A DNA stretch of 64,000 nucleotides from Pseudomonas sp. 7P_10.2_Bac1 (GTDB lineage Bacteria; Pseudomonadota; Gammaproteobacteria; Pseudomonadales; Pseudomonadaceae), in NCBI RefSeq assembly GCF_025465935.1, contig NZ_JANLNV010000057.1:45331-109330 (forward strand), given 5' to 3'. This document shows positions 38,223 to 46,985 of this stretch, piece by piece. The first letter of the stretch is position 1, and every line of letters begins with the position of its first letter. The notes under the pieces are model-generated. The model did no database searches and had not been told where the DNA came from. It was given only the letters and a program-made list of their open reading frames with translations. Made by a program: the position numbers and the translations under genes.

Positions 38223-38897
38223 ATGAGTATCAGAAATTGGCCCGCGGCCGAGCGCCCGCGGGAGAAACTTTTAGCGCACGGATCGGCCAGTCTTTCAGAT
38301 GCCGAGCTGCTGGCAATCTTCTTGCGCACAGGGGTTTCGGGCAAAAGTGCTGTCGATTTGGCGCGGCATTTACTGACTGAATTCGGCAGCTTGCGCGCCT
38401 TGCTGGAGGCTGACCAAGGGGCGTTCAGTCGCCAGCTCGGGCTCGGCCCCGCCAAGTTCACCCAGTTGCAAGCGGTGCTGGAAATGGGCCGCCGCCACTT
38501 GGCCGAGCATCTGCAACGGGACTCCGCGCTAGAGAGCCCGCAGGCGGTTCGCGACTACCTGAAATCCTTGTTGCGCCACGAACCCCACGAAGTGTTCGGC
38601 TGCCTGTTTATGGACTCCAAACACCGCATGCTGGCCTTTGAGGTGCTGTTCAGAGGGTCGATCGACAGCGCCAGTGTTTACCCGCGCCAAGTGGTGAAAC
38701 GGGCTCTGGCGCACAACGCGGCGGCGGTTATTTTTTGCCATAACCACCCGTCCGGCATCACCGAACCCAGCCAGGCCGACCGCGTCCTGACCCAGCGCCT
38801 CACTGAGGCGCTGGATCTGATCGAAGTGCGGGTGCTGGATCACTTCATCGTCGGCGAAGGTGAGCCGCTGTCGATGGTCGAACACGGCTGGATGTGA
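38223..38897 (+). CDS. radC: RadC family JAB-domain protein
   Basis: Conserved protein of 224 residues whose proposed DNA-repair role remains unproven. An N-terminal helix-hairpin-helix-like region (about 1-95) is followed by a JAMM/MPN+ metalloprotease-like domain with [16 protein letters not shown] near residues 172-187 (HxHxnD pattern). The start follows TGGAGGTGTC. Divergent from coaBC, as in PAO1. Confidence 0.94.
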   Translation: MSIRNWPAAERPREKLLAHGSASLSDAELLAIFLRTGVSGKSAVDLARHLLTEFGSLRALLEADQGAFSRQLGLGPAKFTQLQAVLEMGRRHLAEHLQRDSALESPQAVRDYLKSLLRHEPHEVFGCLFMDSKHRMLAFEVLFRGSIDSASVYPRQVVKRALAHNAAAVIFCHNHPSGITEPSQADRVLTQRLTEALDLIEVRVLDHFIVGEGEPLSMVEHGWM

Positions 38898-38900
38898 CGC

Positions 38901-40487
38901 TTAAGGCTTCACGCTAACCGTAGAAAAGTCCTGACGTCCAAATGGGCTTACCTGATAACCCTGTACGTCTTTACGGGTTAGCGCGTAGGCCGTTGGATGT
39001 GCCAGCGGCAGCCATAAAGCCTGCTGCTGAATCTCTGCCTGAGCCTTTTGATACAGCGCGCTGCGCTTGTCCTGATCGCTGATGGTTTTGCCCTGGCTGA
39101 TCAGCGTATCGAGGGTTTTGTCGCAGTAGCGGGCAAAGTTGGTCCCGGACTTCACCGCCGCGCATGAAAACTGCGGTGTCAGGAAGTTGTCCGGGTCACC
39201 GTTATCACCCGCCCAGCCCATAAACAGCAGATCGTGCTCGCCCGCCTTGGCGCGACGAATCAACTCGCCCCACTCGATCACACGGATATCGGCCTGAATA
39301 CCAATCTTGGCCAGATCGGCCTGCAGCAACTGCGCGCCCAGGCTTGGGTTGGGGTTCAGGACGCTGCTGGTGGGACGCGTCCAGATGGTGGTCTTGAAGC
39401 CGTCCTTGAGGCCCGCTTTGGCCAGCAGTTCCTTGGCCTTTTGCGGGTCATGGGCATAGCCTGGCAAATCTTTGGCGTAGCTCCAGGTATTGGACGGATA
39501 AATACCGTTGGCCGCTTGCGCGCTGTTCTCGAACACCGCCTTGAGGTACGTGTCTTTGTCGAACGCCAAATTGATGGCCTGACGTACCTCTGGCTTGTCC
39601 AGCGGTGGGTGCTGAGTGTTGAGAGCCACGAACGCGGTCATAAAGGCAGGTGTTTGCGCGACGGCCAGGGTGGCGTCCTTGAGGGCGGCATCGACATCCA
39701 GCGGTTTAGGCGAGAGTGCGATCTGGCACTCGTTGCGCCGCAGTTTTTGCAGCCGCACGTTGGCATCCGGGGTGATGGCAAAAATTAACGCATCGAGCCC
39801 AGGCTTGCCCGCGAAATAGTCCGGGTTGGCCTTGTAGCGCACCACGGCATCCTTCTGGTAACGGCTGAACACAAACGGTCCCGTCCCGATCGGCTGGCTG
39901 TTCATCAGCTCAGGAGTCCCCGCCTTGAGCAACTTGTCAGCGTACTCAGCCGAATAGATCGACGCAAAGCCCATGCTCAGGGCGGGCAAGAACGTAGAGT
40001 CCGGGTGGCTGAGGGTGAAGCGCACCGTCAGCGGATCGGGGGTTTCAATTTTCTTGATCAGCTCGGGCAATTGCAGTGACTGCGCATGCGGGAAACCGCT
40101 CTGCGCCACTTTGTGCCACGGGTTGGCAGGGTCGAGCATGCGCTCGAAGCTGAAACGCACATCATCGGCATTCAACTCGCGAGTCGGGGTGAAGTAAGGC
40201 GTGGTGTGAAACTTGACCCCGGGGTGCAACTTGAACTCATACACAAGGCCGTCAGGCGACACGGACCAGCTTTGCGCCAGGCCCGGCACCAACTTGGCCG
40301 CTTTGGCGTCATAGTTCACCAAACTGTTCATCAGCACGTCTGCCGAGGCATTGGTGGTGGTCAGCGAGTTGTACTGCACGACATCGAAGCCTTCAGGGCT
40401 AGCCTCGGTGCAAACACTCAAAGTGGCCGCGTGAGCCAACGGGCTCAAGCATAAGGTGAGCAAAAAGGGGGCAGCAGCGAGACGCAT
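38901..40487 (-). CDS. Peptide ABC transporter substrate-binding protein
   Basis: Periplasmic binding protein of the SBP_bac_5 (DppA/OppA/SapA) family, 528 residues. Cleavable signal peptide MRLAAAPFLLTLCLSPLAHA, mature start ATLSVCTEASPEGFD. It has family segments NADDVRFSFERMLDPANPWH and PIGTGPFVFSRYQKDAVVRY. AAGGAA lies before the ATG at 40487, so this start is preferred to the upstream TTG. No permease or ATPase gene is adjacent, so it is an orphan receptor, as the PA5317-type gene is near rpmB. Substrate probably dipeptides or peptides. Confidence 0.88.
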   Translation of the reverse strand: MRLAAAPFLLTLCLSPLAHAATLSVCTEASPEGFDVVQYNSLTTTNASADVLMNSLVNYDAKAAKLVPGLAQSWSVSPDGLVYEFKLHPGVKFHTTPYFTPTRELNADDVRFSFERMLDPANPWHKVAQSGFPHAQSLQLPELIKKIETPDPLTVRFTLSHPDSTFLPALSMGFASIYSAEYADKLLKAGTPELMNSQPIGTGPFVFSRYQKDAVVRYKANPDYFAGKPGLDALIFAITPDANVRLQKLRRNECQIALSPKPLDVDAALKDATLAVAQTPAFMTAFVALNTQHPPLDKPEVRQAINLAFDKDTYLKAVFENSAQAANGIYPSNTWSYAKDLPGYAHDPQKAKELLAKAGLKDGFKTTIWTRPTSSVLNPNPSLGAQLLQADLAKIGIQADIRVIEWGELIRRAKAGEHDLLFMGWAGDNGDPDNFLTPQFSCAAVKSGTNFARYCDKTLDTLISQGKTISDQDKRSALYQKAQAEIQQQALWLPLAHPTAYALTRKDVQGYQVSPFGRQDFSTVSVKP

Positions 40488-40869
40488 ATTCTGATTCCTT
40501 TGCAAGTCGTTGGCCCATCTGCCAGCGCAGTCTGGAAAAGGACTACCCTAGGGGCTGTTCCCGTTTAATTGCAAGCCGTGTCGCTGAGTCAAATTCAGTC
40601 AGGCAAGGCGCAGAGCAAAGGGACGAAGCCCTGTGGCCGCTGCACAAAGCTGCGATAAGGGCCGCAGGACCTTTGAAAAGACCGCAAGATCTTCAACCAC
40701 GCAGCCTTCGACAGCATCAACATTTATAAAGGCCCACATCGAGATGGGGCAGCACCGACCTGAAACCTTTCATCCAGCGACGAGCGGTCACCCCTTGCCA
40801 GGCATAGGCTTTACCGCGGATTGCCGCTAGAATGCCGCCTTTATTAATCACGACAAATCACACTGCTTG

Positions 40870-40898
40870 TTGTTGCGCTTTAGTCTTTCTGGTATAAA
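40870..40898 (+). promoter_or_regulatory. Probable sigma70 promoter of rpmBG
   Basis: TTGTTG at 40870-40875, a 17-base spacer and TATAAA at 40893-40898. This would give a leader of about 140 nucleotides before rpmB. Confidence 0.6.
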
Positions 40899-41002
40899 GC
40901 AGCGCTCTTTTCTAGGGGCCCGGTTCCTTCGTTTGTAGGTGTAGCCGGTAAGACCCTTAAAGAAACGCGGCGCCTAGCGCCAAATGACTGAGAGATTAAG
41001 CG

Positions 41003-41028
41003 GCCAACCCATGCCGGGTTGGGCATGT
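41003..41028 (+). promoter_or_regulatory. Leader with two overlapping hairpins before rpmB
   Basis: CCAACCC/GGGTTGG and CATGCC/GGCATG can both form but share bases, so they exclude each other. They end about 20 bases before the rpmB start. Ribosomal protein leaders often carry such autoregulatory structures; no known motif is recognised here. Confidence 0.4.
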
Positions 41029-41047
41029 GGTTTTAGAGGGCTGAGGC

Positions 41048-41281
41048 ATGTCGAGAGTCTGTCAAGTTACCGGTAAGGGTCCGGTGACTGGGAATAACAT
41101 TTCCCACGCAAATAACAAAACCCGTCGTCGTTTCCTGCCGAACCTGCAGCATCACCGCTTCTGGGTTGAAGAAGAGAAACGTTTCGTGCGTCTGCGCGTA
41201 TCTGCCAAAGGCATGCGCATCATCGACAAGCGTGGCATCACCGCCGTGCTGGCCGAAATCCGTCGCGCTGGCAAGATCTAA
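41048..41281 (+). CDS. rpmB: 50S ribosomal protein L28
   Basis: Ribosomal protein of 77 residues, standard for the family. [35 protein letters not shown] and [13 protein letters not shown] are diagnostic. It retains a single N-terminal cysteine rather than a zinc-binding CxxC pair. Followed by rpmG after 11 bases. Confidence 0.98.
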   Translation: MSRVCQVTGKGPVTGNNISHANNKTRRRFLPNLQHHRFWVEEEKRFVRLRVSAKGMRIIDKRGITAVLAEIRRAGKI

Positions 41282-41292
41282 GGGAGCTAATC

Positions 41293-41448
41293 ATGCGTGA
41301 ATTGATCCGTTTGGTGTCGAGCGCTGGTACAGGCCATTTCTACACCACAGATAAGAACAAGCGCACCACTCCGGACAAAATCGAAATCAAAAAATTCGAT
41401 CCGCGGGTTCGCAAGCACGTGATCTACAAAGAAGCCAAAATCAAGTAA
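41293..41448 (+). CDS. rpmG: 50S ribosomal protein L33
   Basis: A 51-codon gene with product [20 protein letters not shown] continuing with [17 protein letters not shown] and ending EAKIK; classic L33 of the cysteine-free type. AGGGAGC precedes the ATG. It shares the rpmB transcript, which ends at the terminator at 41465. Too short for many ORF cut-offs. Confidence 0.97.
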   Translation: MRELIRLVSSAGTGHFYTTDKNKRTTPDKIEIKKFDPRVRKHVIYKEAKIK

Positions 41449-41464
41449 TTGGTTTTTCTTCTAC

Positions 41465-41500
41465 AAAAAAGGCCCGTATCTCACGATACGGGCCTTTTTT
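41465..41500. terminator. Intrinsic terminator after rpmG
   Basis: Perfect stem AAAAAAGGCCCGTATC / GATACGGGCCTTTTTT with loop TCAC; can act for rpmBG and for the convergent small gene. Confidence 0.95.
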
Positions 41501-41527
41501 GTTATTTACCGAACAGCCAATGCAGGT

Positions 41528-41824
41528 TTAACCGCAGAATTGGCGGGCCAGCATGTCGTTTTCATCGACCAGCACTCGCAGGCGATAAGCGTTGAACTCC
41601 TTGGTATGAGCCTCACCAAGACGTTCTACACGCACTTCTTTCGCGCCGTAGGTCTTGCGCAAAAACTCCACAAGCTCAGGCGTTGCCTTTGGGGCGACAA
41701 CGTAATTAAGCGCCAAATCGGTGTTGCACTTGCCTTCTTCGTTCGCCATGGCGGGCAAAGACACTGCCCCTAAAATAACGCTGCCTGCCAGAAGAACGCC
41801 CTTCATCGCTGTAAAAGTAGTCAT
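41528..41824 (-). CDS. Small secreted protein, possible I78-type peptidase inhibitor
   Basis: Product of 98 residues with a signal peptide (about 1-27, cleavage after ALPAMA-like VSLPAMA). The mature 70 residues have two cysteines (GKCNTDLA and the terminal QFCG) and the pattern GAKEVRVERLGEAHTKEFNAYRLRVLVDE near the end. This resembles the I78 peptidase-inhibitor layout, in which R-L-N-V/DxNG/CG elements close the fold. The likeness is by eye only; a periplasmic protein of unknown role is the safe call. Confidence 0.6.
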   Translation of the reverse strand: MTTFTAMKGVLLAGSVILGAVSLPAMANEEGKCNTDLALNYVVAPKATPELVEFLRKTYGAKEVRVERLGEAHTKEFNAYRLRVLVDENDMLARQFCG

Positions 41825-41986
41825 ACATCTTCCTTATTTTGAAAGTGAGAGAAGCGGAATGCTCCCTCAGCATCTGCTCATTCCGTGAGCAGCTTGCACT
41901 TCCAAAGACTGGACCATAATCAGCCGCTCGGCAGGATCAGGCTGTTTCAAGATCTGTAAAGCCATCATGGGCGAAGGGGCCACAAA

Positions 41987-42018
41987 AAAGCCCTGCCGTC
42001 GTTGGTCGGCAGGGCTTT
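41987..42018. terminator. Intrinsic terminator after cupin gene
   Basis: Stem AAAGCCCTGCCG / CGGCAGGGCTTT with an 8-base loop. The A-run on the left becomes a U-run on the minus-strand transcript of the cupin gene. Confidence 0.85.
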
Positions 42019-42039
42019 CAATGGCTCTAAACAAGGCGT

Positions 42040-42402
42040 TCAAGACTTCTGTTCAAACGCCACATAAAACTTCCGACACGGTTCAAGTACTTCCCACGTC
42101 CCCTTGAACCCGGCCGGGATGACAAAACGATCTCCCGCGCGCAGGGTCTTGGCGTTACCTTCTCGGTCACGCAATACCGAAACGCCCTGCACGATTTCAC
42201 AATATTCATGCTCAGTGAAATTCACCTCCCACTGGCCAACGGCACTTTCCCACATGCCGGCATTCAACTGACCACAGTCGCTGGCGTAATGGTTGTGCAA
42301 GACCTGCTGAGGGTCACCCTTCAAGAGTTTCTCGGGTGCCGGGCTGTAACGCTCGGCCTGGGTGTTGGCGGTGCTGAAGTCGACGACGCTTTCAATGTTC
42401 AT
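42040..42402 (-). CDS. Cupin domain-containing protein
   Basis: Single-domain cupin of 120 residues in the cupin_3/EutQ-like group. The second half holds the recognisable barrel: WEVNFTEHEYCEIVQGVSVL, LRAGDRFVIPAGFKGTWEV and CRKFYVAF. Metal-ligand residues are only partly conserved (EHEYCE in the first motif), so catalysis is uncertain. It stands 240 bases divergent from the aldehyde dehydrogenase gene. Similar cupins accompany polyamine and amino-acid catabolic genes. Confidence 0.85.
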   Translation of the reverse strand: MNIESVVDFSTANTQAERYSPAPEKLLKGDPQQVLHNHYASDCGQLNAGMWESAVGQWEVNFTEHEYCEIVQGVSVLRDREGNAKTLRAGDRFVIPAGFKGTWEVLEPCRKFYVAFEQKS

Positions 42403-42642
42403 TGATTATCCCCCCGAAATGACAGCGTGATAGGCCTGAAAGCCCAGAGTCTATGTTTATTAAAACGAACAAGCCATGCTGTTTACGACCTCACTGTCAA
42501 ATATATTGAAAGTCCCAGGGACACTGGTTTAGGGTGGTGCATGCCTCGTGCCGATCACGCTAGAAGATTGGACAGCATTCCAGACACGTCACGCTAAACT
42601 CGCTGTGGCGAATGTATATCAACAAAAGAGGAGGACACTCGA

Positions 42643-44136
42643 ATGACCACCCTGACGCGTGCTGACTGGGAACAACGTGCCCAACAGCTGAAAATCGAAG
42701 GTCGCGCCTACATCAACGGTGAATACACCGATGCGGTTTCCAAAGAAACGTTCGAGTGCCTCAGCCCGGTCGATGGCCGCCTGCTGGGCAAAGTGGCCAG
42801 CTGCGACGCAGCAGACGCCCAACGCGCTGTAGAAAATGCCCGCGCAACCTTCGAATCGGGCGTCTGGTCACGTCTGGCACCCGCCAAGCGCAAAGCCGCC
42901 ATGATCCGTTTTGCCGGTCTGCTCAAGCAACATGCCGAAGAACTGGCCCTGCTTGAAACCCTGGACATGGGCAAGCCTATCAGCGACTCCCTGCACATCG
43001 ACGTACCGGGTGCTGCCGGCGCATTGAGCTGGAGCGGCGAAGCCATCGACAAGATTTACGACGAAGTTGCGGCCACCCCGCACGACCAACTCGGCCTGGT
43101 GACCCGCGAAGCAGTCGGCGTGGTGGGCGCCATCGTGCCGTGGAACTTCCCGCTGATGATGGCGTGCTGGAAACTCGGTCCGGCCTTGTCGACCGGTAAC
43201 TCGGTAATCCTCAAGCCGTCCGAAAAATCCCCATTGACCGCCATCCGCATCGCAGCGCTGGCCGTTGAAGCCGGCATTCCTGCCGGTGTGCTGAACGTGT
43301 TGCCAGGCTACGGCCACACCGTTGGCAAGGCACTGGCCCTGCACAACGACGTCGACACCCTGGTGTTCACCGGCTCGACAAAAATCGCCAAGCAACTGCT
43401 GATCTACTCGGGCGAGTCCAACATGAAGCGCGTCTGGCTCGAAGCCGGCGGCAAAAGCCCGAACATCGTGTTCGCCGACGCTCCAGACCTGCACGCTGCG
43501 GCCAAGGCTGCGGCCAGTGCGATCGCCTTCAACCAGGGGGAAGTCTGCACCGCCGGTTCGCGTCTGCTGGTCGAACGCTCGATCAAAGACAAATTCCTGC
43601 CTCTGGTCATCGAAGCGCTCAAAGAGTGGAAGCCGGGTAACCCGCTTGACCCATCGACCACCGTCGGCGCGCTGGTCGACACGCAACAAATGAACACCGT
43701 GCTGTCGTACATCAAGTCTGGCCACAGCGAAGGCGCAAAACTGGTGACTGGCGGGAACCAAATCCTGCAGGAAACCGGCGGCACCTACGTTGAACCCACT
43801 ATTTTTGACGGCGTCAGCAACGCGATGAAAATCGCCCAGGAAGAAATCTTCGGCCCGGTTCTATCAGTCATTGCATTCGACACCGCAGCCGAAGCGATCC
43901 AGATTGCCAACGACACGCCTTACGGCCTGGCCGCAGCGGTGTGGACGGCGGATATTTCCAAGGCTCACCTGACCGCCAAAGCCTTGCGCGCTGGCAGTGT
44001 GTGGGTCAACCAATACGATGGCGGCGACATGACCGCTCCGTTTGGTGGCTTCAAGCAGTCGGGGAATGGCCGCGACAAGTCGCTGCACGCTTTCGACAAA
44101 TACACCGAGCTGAAAGCGACCTGGATCAAGCTGTAA
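42643..44136 (+). CDS. kauB: Aldehyde dehydrogenase, KauB/PauC type
   Basis: NAD(P)-dependent dehydrogenase of 497 residues that in Pseudomonas oxidises guanidinobutyraldehyde, gamma-glutamyl-aminobutyraldehyde and related aldehydes in arginine and polyamine breakdown. Motifs: PWNFPLMMACWKLGPALSTG near 160, FTGSTKIAKQLL near 245, catalytic Glu in LEAGGKSPNIVF near 268, catalytic Cys in NQGEVCTAGSR near 302, and the terminal QSGNGRDKSLHAFDKYTELK. Preceded by GAGGAGG. Sequence and neighbourhood (rpmBG upstream, MFS downstream, amine oxidase nearby) match PA5312. Confidence 0.9.
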   Translation: MTTLTRADWEQRAQQLKIEGRAYINGEYTDAVSKETFECLSPVDGRLLGKVASCDAADAQRAVENARATFESGVWSRLAPAKRKAAMIRFAGLLKQHAEELALLETLDMGKPISDSLHIDVPGAAGALSWSGEAIDKIYDEVAATPHDQLGLVTREAVGVVGAIVPWNFPLMMACWKLGPALSTGNSVILKPSEKSPLTAIRIAALAVEAGIPAGVLNVLPGYGHTVGKALALHNDVDTLVFTGSTKIAKQLLIYSGESNMKRVWLEAGGKSPNIVFADAPDLHAAAKAAASAIAFNQGEVCTAGSRLLVERSIKDKFLPLVIEALKEWKPGNPLDPSTTVGALVDTQQMNTVLSYIKSGHSEGAKLVTGGNQILQETGGTYVEPTIFDGVSNAMKIAQEEIFGPVLSVIAFDTAAEAIQIANDTPYGLAAAVWTADISKAHLTAKALRAGSVWVNQYDGGDMTAPFGGFKQSGNGRDKSLHAFDKYTELKATWIKL

Positions 44137-44155
44137 TACAACACGTGTAACACCC

Positions 44156-44234
44156 TGTGGGAGCGGGCTTGCCCGCGATAACGGTGCCGTGGTCTGACCG
44201 CGGCGCCGGCATCGTGAGCACGCCCGCTCCCACA
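44156..44234. repeat. REP-like palindrome, copy 7
   Basis: TGTGGGAGCGGGCTTGCCCG... pairs with ...GCCCGCTCCCACA, the commonest pseudomonad REP subtype, enclosing a GC-rich inner hairpin. Lies between kauB and the MFS gene. Confidence 0.85.
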
Positions 44235-44267
44235 ATTGTTTTAATCCTTTATTTCTGGAGCACAAAC

Positions 44268-45413
44268 ATGCGTTGGGCGACCTATTTCGCCGTGCTGGCC
44301 TCGGTGCTCAGCGTCGGCCTGGCGCTGGGTGTGAGCATGCCTCTGGTGTCGTTTCGGCTTGAAAGCTGGGGCTACGGCGGGTTTGCAATTGGCGTCATGG
44401 CAGCCATGCCGGCCATTGGCGTACTGGTAGGCGCCAGCGTGGCGAGCAAACTGGCGGCACGCGTAGGCACACCGGCGCTGATGCGCTTGTGTCTGTGGGC
44501 GGGCGCTCTGTCCATCGGTTTGCTGGCGTTGTTGCCCAGCTACCCGATATGGCTGGTTTTGCGGCTGCTCATTGGCGTAGTGCTGACCGTCATTTTTATT
44601 TTGGGTGAAAGTTGGATCAACCAACTGGTCGTCGAGCAATGGCGCGGCCGCCTGGTGGCGCTGTATGGCTGCGCGTACGCCTTGAGCCAACTGTCCGGGC
44701 CGCTGTTGCTGGGCCTGGTGGGATCGAAAGAAGATTACGGCTTCTGGATCGGCGTGGCTCTGCTGACACTGGCGCCCCTGCTATTGCTGGGTCGCGATGG
44801 CGCCCCGGTCACCGAGGCGTACCGCGTGACCTTCAAGAATTTACTGACGTTCTGTCGGGGCTTGCCTGCCATTGCGTGGGGCGTTGCGCTGTTTGCCGCC
44901 TTTGAAGCGATGGTTCTGACGTTACTGCCCGTTTACAGCCTGCGCCAAGGCTTTAGCGCCGAGATCGCCTTGGCGATGGTCAGCACGGTGGTGGTGGGCG
45001 ATGCCTTGCTGCAATTGCCCATTGGCGCGCTGGCGGACCGCTTGTCTCGCCGCGCGTTGTTTACCGGCTGCGCGGTCCTGCTGATGCTGTCGAGCCTGGC
45101 CGTGCCGCTCTTGCTCCATACACTGCTGATCTGGCCGCTATGGGTGATTTTCGGCGCCAGTGCGGGCGGGCTGTTTACCTTGTCGCTAATCCTGATCGGC
45201 GAGCGCTTTCGCGACGATGCACTCGTACGCGCCAACGCACACGTGGCGCAATTGTGGGGCATTGGCTGCCTGATCGGGCCATTGGCAGCAGGCGCTGGCA
45301 GTCAATGGATCAGCGGTCATGCCTTGCCGCTGTTCATGGCCGCCGGGGCCTTTGGCCTGGTGATACTGGTTCTGCGCCAAGGTGCCTTCGGCGTAGAACA
45401 CACTGCCACCTAG
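44268..45413 (+). CDS. MFS transporter
   Basis: Major facilitator of 381 residues with about 12 membrane helices. MRWATYFAVLASVLSVGLAL is the first; the A-like motif region SKLAARVGTPALMRL follows helix 2. GALADRLSRRALFTG after helix 8 is the conserved inter-helix loop. CTGGAGC precedes the ATG at 44268; the 37 codons upstream run through the REP repeat and are excluded. Location next to kauB suggests a polyamine or catabolite transporter, as for PA5311, but the substrate is unknown. Confidence 0.88.
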   Translation: MRWATYFAVLASVLSVGLALGVSMPLVSFRLESWGYGGFAIGVMAAMPAIGVLVGASVASKLAARVGTPALMRLCLWAGALSIGLLALLPSYPIWLVLRLLIGVVLTVIFILGESWINQLVVEQWRGRLVALYGCAYALSQLSGPLLLGLVGSKEDYGFWIGVALLTLAPLLLLGRDGAPVTEAYRVTFKNLLTFCRGLPAIAWGVALFAAFEAMVLTLLPVYSLRQGFSAEIALAMVSTVVVGDALLQLPIGALADRLSRRALFTGCAVLLMLSSLAVPLLLHTLLIWPLWVIFGASAGGLFTLSLILIGERFRDDALVRANAHVAQLWGIGCLIGPLAAGAGSQWISGHALPLFMAAGAFGLVILVLRQGAFGVEHTAT

Positions 45414-45416
45414 CCT

Positions 45417-46985
45417 TTAGAGCATCTTCTCCAGCCCGACTGTTTTGCTGAACCACGCATTCAGTCGGCGCCACCAACTGCCGGGCTCGCGGGTCAGGGT
45501 GTGCAATTGGCCGTGGTCTTCAGTCACCCAGACGATGTTCCCTTGCTCCAGCATCGGCTCATAACTCAACGCCGCTGACATACCTTGCAGCGCCAGGTCG
45601 CGGGCTTGCGCGGCCAGTTCCGGGCTGTCGACCAGGACGCCCACTTCGGTGTTCCATAAACCCGAGCGCGGGTCGAAATTGAACGAGCCGATAAACGACT
45701 TTCGCTGATCAAAAATCATCGCCTTGCTGTGCAAGCTCGAATCCGAATTCAAACCCGGCCTGAACAAGTGCAACCCGCTCCCGCCGGTACTGCCCGGTTG
45801 ACGACGCAGCTCATACAGTTTGACCCCGTGCTCCAGCAACGCCTTGCGATACGGCGCATAGCCACCGTGCACCACCGGCACGTCGGTGGCTTCCAGCGAG
45901 TTGGTCAGCAACCGCACATCAACCCCGGCATCGGCGCGGCCTGTCAGATACACCAACCCCGTTTCGCCGGGTACAAAGTACGCCGAAATCAAAATCAGCT
46001 CTTTATTGACCCCAGATAGGTCCGGGGCCAACTGCGTGGTCAGCAATAAATGCGGGTCCGGCTCACCGCTGGCCAGCACCTTGCTCGGCGCATCCCACAG
46101 GGCCTGGTTCCAGGCCCAGATCAACTGTGTGCGCCACACATCCAATTGCGGATTGGTTTCGTAAGCGGCGAGCTGCTGGTACAAGTCCTGGTGGGCCTGC
46201 TTGGACTGTTTGAGTGAGGCCTCCAACGCGCCACGGGCCTCGGACAATTCCTGATGCGACAAGCGCGAAGAAACAAAATCACCAATCGGCTGGCTCAGCG
46301 CGCTGTTCCAGTACTGGTCAAAACTGTGCCCCAACTGCTCAGCCACAGGACCGACACTGAGCAAGTCGATATCCGTGAAATTCAAATCCGGCTCGGCATC
46401 GAAATACTCATCGCCCAGATTGCGCCCACCGACAATCGCCGCACTGTTATCAGCCAGCCATAACTTGTTATGCATACGCCGGTGCTGACGCGACAGGTTG
46501 AACAGCCGCCCCATGGCCCGGGTCACACCAGTGCTGCGGCCCAGTTGCAGTGGATTGAACAGGCGAATCTGGATGTTGGGATGGGCGGCGAGGGTCGCCA
46601 GAATATCGTCCAGCCCATCGCTGGCGGTGTCATCGAGCAAGATGCGCACCCGCACCCCGCGATCGGCCGCCTTGAGCAACTCGTCGATCAACATCCGCGT
46701 GCTGAGGCCGTCATGAACGATGTAGTACTGCAGATCGAGGCTGGTCTGCGCGTTGCGGATCAACTCGGCGCGTGCCCAGAATGCCTCACTGCTGTTGGGC
46801 AACAGGCGAAACCCGGAGCGGCCTTGATACGCAGCCGCCTGGGCCTGGAGCGAACGACCAAAGGCCGAGCTCGAGGCCGGTAATGACTGGCTCGGTTCAC
46901 GGTTTACTTCCACAGAGCTGCAACCTCCCAGCCACAACGCGAACAGCAAAATACACAGTGATTTCAACGTGTGGTGCCCCATCAT
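45417..46985 (-). CDS. Phospholipase D-like lipoprotein (cardiolipin synthase-like)
   Basis: Product of 522 residues with a signal peptide and lipobox LGGCSS (Cys near 22). It carries two HKD motifs: HNKLWLADNSAAIVGGRN near 167 and HSKAMIFDQRKSFIGSFNFD near 415, so both catalytic halves are intact. It resembles the ClsC/YmdC-type PLD family, which makes cardiolipin, here tethered to the envelope. The start overlaps the stop of the MocR gene (ATGATG), an unexpected partner for it. Confidence 0.88.
   Translation of the reverse strand: MMGHHTLKSLCILLFALWLGGCSSVEVNREPSQSLPASSSAFGRSLQAQAAAYQGRSGFRLLPNSSEAFWARAELIRNAQTSLDLQYYIVHDGLSTRMLIDELLKAADRGVRVRILLDDTASDGLDDILATLAAHPNIQIRLFNPLQLGRSTGVTRAMGRLFNLSRQHRRMHNKLWLADNSAAIVGGRNLGDEYFDAEPDLNFTDIDLLSVGPVAEQLGHSFDQYWNSALSQPIGDFVSSRLSHQELSEARGALEASLKQSKQAHQDLYQQLAAYETNPQLDVWRTQLIWAWNQALWDAPSKVLASGEPDPHLLLTTQLAPDLSGVNKELILISAYFVPGETGLVYLTGRADAGVDVRLLTNSLEATDVPVVHGGYAPYRKALLEHGVKLYELRRQPGSTGGSGLHLFRPGLNSDSSLHSKAMIFDQRKSFIGSFNFDPRSGLWNTEVGVLVDSPELAAQARDLALQGMSAALSYEPMLEQGNIVWVTEDHGQLHTLTREPGSWWRRLNAWFSKTVGLEKML

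Larger units (their letters stand above)
40488..41047. other. 560-bp intergenic region before rpmB
   Basis: Between the divergent peptide-binding gene and rpmB. The first about 370 bases hold nothing I recognise; a 65-codon frame there has no familiar features. The last 180 bases hold the rpmB promoter and a structured leader, listed separately. Confidence 0.7.

Noticed and set aside
40633..40830. 65-codon open frame upstream of rpmB
   Set aside because: No ribosome-binding site, domain or conserved-looking composition; treated as non-coding.
42500..42642. Possible sigma54 promoter before kauB (GG...GC pattern)
   Set aside because: The spacing between the GG and GC elements is 11 bases rather than 10 and the flanking consensus is poor.
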